NCBI GenBank assembly: GCA_002436485.1
Contig: DJMK01000086.1
Location: forward strand, 6,017-19,519
DNA: 13,503 bases
Reading direction: 5' to 3'
From: Proteobacteria bacterium UBA6492
GTDB lineage: Bacteria > Pseudomonadota > Gammaproteobacteria > UBA6429 > Thiohalophilaceae
Numbering within the stretch: position 1 is the first letter of the stretch; each line of letters starts with the position of its first letter. Under the pieces are notes generated by a model. It worked only from the letters and a program-made list of their open reading frames with translations. It did no database searches and was not told the DNA's origin. Of the stretch, positions 6,546 to 12,722 are shown piece by piece. The translations under genes were made by a program, and so were the position numbers.

Positions 6546-7070
6546 TTACTGAGACCCGGCCTCGTCGGCCAGGCGTTGCAGACCGATCTCGGCCGCAGCG
6601 GCAACTTCAGGTTGTGGATCGCTTTTGAGTTTTAGCAAAGTGTCGCGTGTGGTATTGAGGTTTTTGGCCACCTCCAGGCGAATATCGGCATTGCTGTCGT
6701 CCGCAAGAAAAGCAAGGGTATTTTCTGGTACATATTCGAAACGGGCGACCACGCTGCGTACGGCGAGCTCCTTGTCTTTGGCAAGCTTCATAAAGGTGGC
6801 CTCGGTCGTCGCCAGGTTGGTTGCGACCGCAATGCGGACCTGGATATGTGGATCCTCTGCCAGCTTGTCCAGCAGGTCCGGCGGGGTGCGGCGATTTCGG
6901 CCCAGGTACTGACGTACCGTCCAGTCGGGGTCTTTAGACAGCTCTTGCATTTGTTCTACCGAGGTGGCGGGATGCCCGGCGGCGCGTTTTCGTTCAGCCA
7001 CCGTTTCAGCAGCCAAAACTGTCGAAGATATGGCCAACATAAGGAAAATTTTCACTAAAAAACTGAACAT
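6546..7070 (-). CDS. Exported leucine-rich-variant (LRV/HEAT-like) repeat protein
   Basis: Probably a periplasmic or otherwise exported scaffold protein; no enzymatic motif is visible. Residues 1-20 form a signal peptide (MFSFLVKIFLMLAISS core, cleavage likely after VLA). From residue 47 there are four tandem 26-residue units at 47-72, 73-98, 99-124 and 125-150, plus a partial fifth. Each begins DP or a variant and has V/I-R at positions 6-7 and LxxL near its end, for example DPHIQVRIAVATN. This matches the leucine-rich-repeat-variant fold, an alpha/3-10 solenoid related to HEAT repeats. The product is 174 residues. The ATG at 7070 was chosen because it starts directly at the signal peptide; ATGs at 7100 and 7163 are in frame but add residues without one. 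It lies 121 bp upstream of the HDOD gene on the same strand and is divergent from the response regulator. The binding partner is unknown. Confidence 0.78.
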   Translation of the reverse strand: MFSFLVKIFLMLAISSTVLAAETVAERKRAAGHPATSVEQMQELSKDPDWTVRQYLGRNRRTPPDLLDKLAEDPHIQVRIAVATNLATTEATFMKLAKDKELAVRSVVARFEYVPENTLAFLADDSNADIRLEVAKNLNTTRDTLLKLKSDPQPEVAAAAEIGLQRLADEAGSQ

Positions 7071-7187
7071 AGCGTGCCCGATGCCGATGAACTGATACAT
7101 AAGATATTGTTTAGACTGTACAAAAGCAAGATATCCCGTGTAGGCTATGATTTTTAAAGACATTTTTTAACTAGAAAAATTCCACCA

Positions 7188-8324
7188 TTGAGCGAAGCCA
7201 CCACAAAGCCCCGTATCCTTGCCGTTGACGATTCACGCGTGATGCGTATCGCCATCAGGAAAATTCTTGGTAAGGATTATGATGTCATCGAGGCCGAACA
7301 TGGCGAGGATGCCTGGACGCTTCTCACCAATGACCCAACTATCAACGTCGTTTTCACCGATCTGAACATGCCCTATCTCGATGGCTATGGTCTTCTGGAT
7401 CGTATGCGCGAGTCTGAGGATGCACGCTTTCAGGATATGCCCGTCATCATCATTACTGGCAAGGAAGACGACGACCAGGCCAAGCAAACCGCACTGGACC
7501 GTGGTGCCAGTGATTTTATCAGCAAACCTTTTGAGTCGATTCAGTTAATCGCGCGGGCCAAGGCGCACGTCAAGTTCAAGGAGACCACCAGCAAGCTGAC
7601 AGACGTCTCGGAAAAACTCGAGCGGCAGGCGGCAGTCGATGAAATCACCGGCCTGGGTGGACAACGCTACTTCTGCAAGGCGGCCGAGGAAGGCCTTGCC
7701 TACATTCGCCGTAATGGTGGCCAGTATGTGCTGGTACGCATGGATATCGATGATTTCAACCAGATATTCATCAAGAATGGCAAGAATGTGGCGGATGGCA
7801 TCCTGAAATCCATTGGCAAGCATCTTATCAAACAGGTTCGCCAGGAAGACATGCTGGCACGGGTCGGGCTGGCAAAATTTGCCATGTTCCTGCGGGACAC
7901 GCCGCTCAACCAGGCTACCCAGCTCGCGGAACGCGTACGCAAAACTATCGAGACAGTCAATTTCAAAGTCGGCAACGACAGCATCAAGATCACGGTCAGC
8001 ATAGCGCTTTACGAACCCTCTCCGTCAGGCGAGGATGACATCAAGGCACAGATGGCGAAAGCTGAAAAATATCTGGAGGCCGTTCAGAAGAAAGGTGGTA
8101 ACCAGGTTGTTTCACATTCCGAGCTCAAGGGAGCCGATGTACCGGAACAGGTCAACCTGGAAACAGCACTCAAACACCTGCAGCATGACGAAATGGAAAA
8201 ACTATCCGGCCAGATTCCAGCCTTGTTCGTACGCATGTTGCCGTTGCTTGAATACATGGGCAACCAGTTTGGAAAAGAGGTCAAGGATCTTGTGGAGAAG
8301 CTGAAGGTCAGCCTGACCAAGTAA
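7188..8324 (+). CDS. Response regulator with a degenerate GGDEF domain
   Basis: Cytosolic two-component output protein of 378 residues. The receiver domain (about 8-128) has acidic Asp14/Asp15, phosphoacceptor Asp58 (FTDLNMP), Thr90 and Lys113 (SKPFE), so it should be phosphorylatable. A short coiled linker (about 130-150) leads to a GGDEF-fold domain (about 150-315) that starts DEITGLGG and keeps MDIDDF (185-190). The catalytic signature RxGGDEF is RVGLAKF (225-231), with the two Gly-Asp-Glu positions lost, so diguanylate cyclase activity is unlikely. The inhibitory-site motif RxxD is intact as RQED (218-221). About 60 residues of unknown alpha-helical sequence follow. The start is a TTG at 7188; the first ATG (Met20) would cut into the receiver domain, and a stop lies upstream in frame at 7155. 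No clear Shine-Dalgarno is seen. A c-di-GMP receptor role is my inference. The cognate histidine kinase is not in the window. Confidence 0.88.
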   Translation: MSEATTKPRILAVDDSRVMRIAIRKILGKDYDVIEAEHGEDAWTLLTNDPTINVVFTDLNMPYLDGYGLLDRMRESEDARFQDMPVIIITGKEDDDQAKQTALDRGASDFISKPFESIQLIARAKAHVKFKETTSKLTDVSEKLERQAAVDEITGLGGQRYFCKAAEEGLAYIRRNGGQYVLVRMDIDDFNQIFIKNGKNVADGILKSIGKHLIKQVRQEDMLARVGLAKFAMFLRDTPLNQATQLAERVRKTIETVNFKVGNDSIKITVSIALYEPSPSGEDDIKAQMAKAEKYLEAVQKKGGNQVVSHSELKGADVPEQVNLETALKHLQHDEMEKLSGQIPALFVRMLPLLEYMGNQFGKEVKDLVEKLKVSLTK

Positions 8325-8329
8325 ACACG

Positions 8330-8848
8330 CTAGTTATTTGCTGCCAGCCACAATCGAAAACGTAATCCCCATTCGGATGTATAGCCAACTTCAGAATAGG
8401 CAATCTGTCCCTTACTGTCGATTACCAGGCTGGTCGGAACACCGGTCACACCAAACATTCGCGACAGTTCCCCTTCTTCATCATTGATTACCTTGAAGGT
8501 CAGTCCATTGTCCTGCATGTATTGCCTGACTTCATTGTCATTACCGGACTGCATGGCAATGCTGATCACGGGATAGTCCTTACTAATCGACTCAATACTG
8601 TCCTGTTCAAACCGGCATATGCCACACCAGCTCGCCCAGATATGTAACAGGTAAGGTGCGTTGCGGGTTTGCTGCAAATCAATTTTTTCACTTGCCAGGG
8701 TGACTGCAGCAACCGGCGGCAGGGGCCCTTCAATGACATTACGTTGTGTCCAGGCACGCACAACTAGATAGACACCGATGAAAATGAAAATTTCCAGCAC
8801 CCAGCGTGCCGGACGTTTTTTCAAAAGACTGGCTATTTTGCTTAACAC
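8330..8848 (-). CDS. Membrane-anchored thioredoxin-fold protein (TlpA/ScsD-like disulfide oxidoreductase)
   Basis: Probably a periplasmic thiol-disulfide oxidoreductase tethered to the inner membrane. A basic N-terminus (KKRPAR, 10-15) precedes one membrane segment (about 17-31, WVLEIFIFIGVYLVV). The rest has the thioredoxin fold: WASWCGICRFEQ with active-site Cys75 and Cys78, and cis-Pro138 in GVTGVPTSLVID. The basic residues before the helix predict a periplasmic active domain. The 172-residue length suits ScsD/TlpA-type proteins. The CGIC dipeptide differs from CGPC of thioredoxin, so reductase versus oxidase direction cannot be read. The start is a GTG at 8848; no in-frame ATG lies before the membrane segment, so the start is moderately sure. 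It is convergent with the response-regulator gene, with only 5 bp between the stops, and lies 98 bp downstream of fabB. No copper-resistance or cytochrome c maturation genes are adjacent. Confidence 0.83.
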   Translation of the reverse strand: MLSKIASLLKKRPARWVLEIFIFIGVYLVVRAWTQRNVIEGPLPPVAAVTLASEKIDLQQTRNAPYLLHIWASWCGICRFEQDSIESISKDYPVISIAMQSGNDNEVRQYMQDNGLTFKVINDEEGELSRMFGVTGVPTSLVIDSKGQIAYSEVGYTSEWGLRFRLWLAANN

Positions 8849-8946
8849 GATTTATCGAATCCAGGTTTTTCCTGAAAAATTAGATGGGGTCTTGTGGAAT
8901 ATATCGATTAAATAGCGCAGAAAAAATTACGTGGTAAACCTGAAAA

Positions 8947-10164
8947 TTATCCGTTGTATTTTGCGAATACCAGGCATGCGTTGGTTCCACCAAAACCGAA
9001 ACTGTTTGAAAGCACACAATTCAGGTTTGCATTATCAATTCTCTCGCGCACGATAGGAAAACCTTCTGCTGCGGGATCCAGTTCCGTGATGTTGGCAGAT
9101 GCGGCAACGAATTCATGTTTCATCATCAACAATGAATAAATCGCTTCATTCACGCCTGCCGCGCCCAGTGCGTGACCAGTCAGTGACTTGGTGGAACTGA
9201 TGTGAGGTACATCACTGCCAAACACCTCGCGAATGGCTTCCAGTTCTTTCATGTCACCTACTGGGGTGCTGGTACCATGCGCATTAATGTAATCAACCTT
9301 GTGATCGGTCGTTGCAAGCGATTGTTGCATGCAACGCATCGCGCCCTCTCCAGAAGGGGCTACCATATCGAAACCGTCAGAGGTCGCACCATAACCAACC
9401 AGTTCAGCAAGAATAGTCGCACCACGCGCTTTTGCATGTTCCAGCTCTTCAAGCACCAGCACACCGGCACCACCGCTTATAACAAAACCATCACGTGTAA
9501 CATCAAATGCGCGCGATGCAGTGGCAGGCGCTTCATTATATTTGGAAGACAACGCACCCATCGCATCGAACAGATCAGAAAGGCTCCAGTGCAACATTTC
9601 GCCGCCCCCAGCAAACACGATGTCCTGCTTGTCCATCTGGATCAGCTCGGCGCCATGCCCGATACAGTGAGCACTGGTTGAGCAGGCTGAACTGATAGAG
9701 TAGTTAACGCCCTTGATCTTGAAAGGTGTTGCCAGGCAGGCGGAGTTGGTACTCGACATGGCGCGGGTGACACGATATGGGCCAACACGCTTGATTCCTT
9801 TTTCACGCAAAATGTCTGCTGCTTCGACGATATCAAGGGTCGAAGGTCCACCCGAACCCATCACCAGGCCGGAGCGTGGATTTGAAACCTGATTTTCTTC
9901 CAGTCCGGCATGTTCGATCGCCTGCTGCATGGCGACATAGTTATAGGCGGCTCCGTCTCCCATGAAGCGTTTTAATTTACGATCGATCAGGGCATCCAGA
10001 TCGATGTTGATGCTGCCATGTACATGGGAACGAAAGCCCATGTCAGCATATTCCTGGCTGAACTCGATACCGGATTTCCCTGAGCGCAGGGATTCGGTGA
10101 CTTCATCCTGATTATTGCCAATACTGGAGACAATACCCAAACCTGTAACAACAACTCGGCGCAT
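8947..10164 (-). CDS. fabB: 3-oxoacyl-[acyl-carrier-protein] synthase I
   Basis: Cytosolic condensing enzyme that elongates acyl-ACP with malonyl-ACP; the FabB type is needed to extend the cis-3-decenoyl-ACP made by FabA into unsaturated fatty acids. The 405 residues match the family (E. coli 406). The active-site residues are Cys161 (SSACSTS), His296 (NAHGTSTPVGD), Lys326 (SSTKSLTG) and His331 (GHALGAAG), each two before the E. coli numbering. The C-terminal SNSFGFGGTNA loop is intact. The ATG at 10164 begins MRRVVVTGLGIVS, as expected. It is 16 bp downstream of fabA, and the pairing supports FabB over FabF. Confidence 0.97.
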   Translation of the reverse strand: MRRVVVTGLGIVSSIGNNQDEVTESLRSGKSGIEFSQEYADMGFRSHVHGSINIDLDALIDRKLKRFMGDGAAYNYVAMQQAIEHAGLEENQVSNPRSGLVMGSGGPSTLDIVEAADILREKGIKRVGPYRVTRAMSSTNSACLATPFKIKGVNYSISSACSTSAHCIGHGAELIQMDKQDIVFAGGGEMLHWSLSDLFDAMGALSSKYNEAPATASRAFDVTRDGFVISGGAGVLVLEELEHAKARGATILAELVGYGATSDGFDMVAPSGEGAMRCMQQSLATTDHKVDYINAHGTSTPVGDMKELEAIREVFGSDVPHISSTKSLTGHALGAAGVNEAIYSLLMMKHEFVAASANITELDPAAEGFPIVRERIDNANLNCVLSNSFGFGGTNACLVFAKYNG

Positions 10165-10180
10165 AATTTACTGGTAATGA

Positions 10181-10726
10181 TTAAAATTCTTTAGTGGTAG
10201 TAAACAGGCCAACGCGCAGATCGTTTGCGGTATAGATGGTTTCGCCATCAACCTCGACCTGTCCGTCAGCGATGCCCATAAACAATTTACGCATGATGAC
10301 GCGCTTGAGATTCAGGCGATAGGTAACCATCTTGTTATCTGGCATCACCTGGCCAGTAAACTTGACCTCACCGGCTCCAAGAGCACGCCCATGCCCCGGT
10401 CCTCCCAGCCAACCCAGGTAGAAACCGATTAACTGCCACAGCGCATCCAGCCCCAGGCACCCAGGCATCACCGGGTCATTTATGAAATGGCACTGAAAAA
10501 ACCACAGGTCAGGATTGATATCCAGCTCCGCGATGATTTCACCTTTGCCATAGGTTCCGCCATTGGAGGCGATGCGAGTAATCCGGTCAAACATCAGCAT
10601 CGGCGGTGCCGGTAATTGGGCATTGCCCGGGCCAAATAAATCACCCCGGCCGCACTCGATCAGCTCTTCATAGGTAAAGCTGTTCTTGCGTCCTTCGACC
10701 TCGGCAGGTGTTGTTGTAGTAGACAT
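10181..10726 (-). CDS. fabA: 3-hydroxydecanoyl-[acyl-carrier-protein] dehydratase/isomerase
   Basis: Dehydrates 3-hydroxydecanoyl-ACP and isomerises trans-2- to cis-3-decenoyl-ACP, the branch point to unsaturated fatty acids. The 181-residue product is hotdog-fold FabA with catalytic His80 (CHFINDPVMPG) and Asp94 (LGLDALWQ). The C-terminal half, including GEVKFTGQVMP and YTANDLRVGLF, is typical and separates it from FabZ. It carries about ten extra N-terminal residues (MSTTTTPAEV) compared with E. coli; the ATG at 10726 is the only upstream start but its ribosome site is weak. A 124-bp gap separates it from lpxA, enough for its own promoter. I found no convincing FadR or FabR operator by eye in that gap. 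Confidence 0.97.
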   Translation of the reverse strand: MSTTTTPAEVEGRKNSFTYEELIECGRGDLFGPGNAQLPAPPMLMFDRITRIASNGGTYGKGEIIAELDINPDLWFFQCHFINDPVMPGCLGLDALWQLIGFYLGWLGGPGHGRALGAGEVKFTGQVMPDNKMVTYRLNLKRVIMRKLFMGIADGQVEVDGETIYTANDLRVGLFTTTKEF

Positions 10727-10850
10727 GTATGATTCGCTTCTTGTAGTCGCAGTTAACTTGTTGATATTGATTGCAAATATTCTCTAGTGCTCTCGAGTTG
10801 GCTATTTTACCTGTCTGTGAATGTAAAACAAAGGAAGCCAGGGGAAAATC

Positions 10851-11633
10851 TTAGCCTGCGCGGTGAAAACCACGTTTGGCCGCACGTACGAATTCAGCCA
10901 GCTGCGCTGTTAGCTTACTCTCCAGCGCGGTAATTTCGTCCAGATTTTGTTCAAGTGACTCCCCAGCCCTGAACAAAATGCGGTATGCCTGCTTCAGCAG
11001 CCTGATATCCTCCATCTTGAAACCGGCCCGCTTGAGACCGACCAGGTTGAGCCCCCTTACGGTGGCAGGGTTGCCATCAGTAATCATGAAAGGCAACACG
11101 TCCTGGGTGATTTTGCTGTTTCCGCCAAGCATGGCATAACTGCCGATGTGTACGAACTGGTGTACCATGACCCCACCGGATATAAACGCTCTGTCCGCAA
11201 TCGTCACATGTCCGCCAATGCCACAGGAGGTAACAAAGATGTTGTTATTGCCTATTACGCAGTCATGGCCGATATGCGCAGCATACATCAGGTAATTTCC
11301 ATTGCCGAGAATGGTTGACTCGCCCTCTACGTAGGAACGATTGACGGTAACTGCTTCGCGAAACACGTTGTCGCTGCCGATTTTCAGGTGAGTGATCACA
11401 GATTCATCGGTAAACAGCGTATGTTGTGGCGGTCCACCTAGCACTGCACCCTCGTGAACACGGTTGGCGTTTTGCATTTGGGTGCCAAACTTGAGTACCG
11501 CATGTGCCGCAATGACGTTGTTATCGCCAAGCTGAACGCCATCCTCGACAATCGCATATGGCCCAATGACGTTGTTGTTACCCAGGCTGGCAGTCCCGGC
11601 AACCAGCGCAGTTGCATGTATCTGGTTCGACAC
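10851..11633 (-). CDS. lpxA: Acyl-ACP--UDP-N-acetylglucosamine O-acyltransferase (LpxA type)
   Basis: Transfers a 3-hydroxyacyl chain from ACP to UDP-GlcNAc, the first step of lipid A synthesis, in the cytosol. The 260 residues show left-handed beta-helix hexapeptide repeats over about 1-185 (for example IGDNNVI-like units), then an alpha-helical C-terminal part with GLNLVGLKRAGF. The catalytic base is His123 in AAHIGHDC, with His120, His142 and His158 also in place. Gly171 corresponds to the ruler residue Gly173 of E. coli, which favours a C14-length chain. The gene is not in the usual lpxD-fabZ-lpxA-lpxB cluster, so it may be a second copy or a paralogue with another nucleotide-sugar substrate. 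The start is GTG at 11633, supported by AAGGGA seven bases upstream. It lies 9 bp after the radical SAM gene, so the two are probably co-transcribed. Confidence 0.87.
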   Translation of the reverse strand: MSNQIHATALVAGTASLGNNNVIGPYAIVEDGVQLGDNNVIAAHAVLKFGTQMQNANRVHEGAVLGGPPQHTLFTDESVITHLKIGSDNVFREAVTVNRSYVEGESTILGNGNYLMYAAHIGHDCVIGNNNIFVTSCGIGGHVTIADRAFISGGVMVHQFVHIGSYAMLGGNSKITQDVLPFMITDGNPATVRGLNLVGLKRAGFKMEDIRLLKQAYRILFRAGESLEQNLDEITALESKLTAQLAEFVRAAKRGFHRAG

Positions 11634-11639
11634 AGTAAT

Positions 11640-11645
11640 CCCTTA
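11640..11645 (-). promoter_or_regulatory. Ribosome binding site deciding the GTG start of lpxA
   Basis: The minus strand reads AAGGGA a few bases upstream of the GTG at 11633 and overlaps the end of the preceding gene. No in-frame ATG occurs nearby, so this site supports the GTG start. Confidence 0.6.
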
Positions 11646-12722
11646 TTTTGGCGAATCGCTGACTTCGTATTTTTTTAATAGTATACCTTCATCACCGCAA
11701 CAGGATGCATGGCATTTTTTCACCTGGTGAACCGCTTCTTCGGATTCATCCAGATAGGCAGCGACCGGCAGGTTCTCCTGCGCACAATCACAACCTTTGT
11801 CGTCATAAACATACACGTTTTTCAAGCCTGCCTGCCGCGCAACATCGTGTACCGCCCACAGAGTGGTGGAATCAGTCGCGGGCAGATGCGCAAGTTTAAA
11901 TGCCGGGAAAAAACGCGTAATGTGCCAGGGACTGTCCTCACCCAGGTGATCATGAATCCACGTGGCGATGCCACGCAGCATTTCCAGGTTGTCATTGCGG
12001 GTTGGAATGATGTTGGTACGGGTTTCAACATGAATCCCTAGCGCATGCGCCTTTTCGATCGAGGCAAGGACATCCCCAACTTTTGCCATGCGACAGATAT
12101 CAGTATAAAACTCTTGATCAAGGCTTTTTATATCCGAGCAGAGCACATCGATATACGGCGCAAGCTCTTCCAGCGCCTCGTCAGTAACAAAACTGTTTGA
12201 TACATAGACTGTATACAGGCCATTGGCCTTTGCGAGCTCTGCGACGTCCAGTACATATTCAAGCCAAACAGCCGGTTCTGAATAGGTAAATGCAATGCCC
12301 TGCACGTTATGACGAAGTGCTGTCTCCACCATCTGCTGGGGCGAGACGTAGGCCTCGGTAGATTCACCGCGCGCCAGGTTATCCAACGCATCCACACCCC
12401 AGGAAATATCCAGGTTATGACAACCGCCACAACGAAAACTGCATCCGTAACTACCTATCGACATAACCCGGGTGCCCGGCCGAAAGTGCCGTACCGGTTT
12501 TTCCTCCACAGGTGAAATATCGATGGCGGAAAGAATACCGTAGGAAAGGTTATACAACGTGCCATTACGATTGACATGCGCTTGGCAAAAACCTCGCTGC
12601 CCATGCTTCAATCGACAACGCCACAGGCATAAATGGCAGCGGGTCGTTCCATCTTGCAGTTTTTCCTGCAGACGTGTCTCCTGCAATTGATAATTGTCAG
12701 TCTGCTTGCTCAGGCTACCCAT
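11643..12722 (-). CDS. amrS: AmrS-type radical SAM enzyme (AmmeMemoRadiSam family)
   Basis: Radical S-adenosylmethionine enzyme resembling the AmmeMemoRadiSam partner protein and the pyruvate formate-lyase-activating group; the substrate is unknown. The N-terminal cysteine cluster is CHLCLWRC (Cys29, 32, 36) plus Cys46 in GQRGFC, typical of AmrS. The [4Fe-4S] motif is CSFRCGGC (Cys94, 98, 101), following GSYG. TNIIPTRND (236-244) and WHITRFFPAF (266-275) are further family blocks. The C-terminus is unusual: instead of the common short zinc-ribbon there is GCDC (Cys311, 313), about 20 other residues, then CHASCCGDEG (Cys337, 341, 342). The 359 residues are slightly long. The ATG at 12722 has AAGGA five bases upstream. 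It overlaps the ATP-grasp gene by 13 bp and precedes lpxA by 9 bp. No AMMECR1 or MEMO gene is visible, though the window ends one gene upstream. Confidence 0.88.
   Translation of the reverse strand: MGSLSKQTDNYQLQETRLQEKLQDGTTRCHLCLWRCRLKHGQRGFCQAHVNRNGTLYNLSYGILSAIDISPVEEKPVRHFRPGTRVMSIGSYGCSFRCGGCHNLDISWGVDALDNLARGESTEAYVSPQQMVETALRHNVQGIAFTYSEPAVWLEYVLDVAELAKANGLYTVYVSNSFVTDEALEELAPYIDVLCSDIKSLDQEFYTDICRMAKVGDVLASIEKAHALGIHVETRTNIIPTRNDNLEMLRGIATWIHDHLGEDSPWHITRFFPAFKLAHLPATDSTTLWAVHDVARQAGLKNVYVYDDKGCDCAQENLPVAAYLDESEEAVHQVKKCHASCCGDEGILLKKYEVSDSPK

Noticed and set aside
6425..6604. N-terminal extension of the HDOD protein up to 6604
   Set aside because: The extra 60 codons overlap the repeat-protein gene and show no domain; the tandem ATGs at 6424/6421 fit the domain boundary.
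8849..8946. Terminator between fabB and the thioredoxin-like gene
   Set aside because: Only a 4-bp CAGG/CCTG stem is seen; too weak to report as a terminator.
9202..9681. Open frame of 159 codons on the plus strand opposite fabB
   Set aside because: fabB is conserved end to end here, so this frame is an antisense artefact.
10727..10850. FadR or FabR operator upstream of fabA
   Set aside because: Only a short AGTTAACT palindrome is visible (10751-10758); neither known consensus is matched well enough to call.
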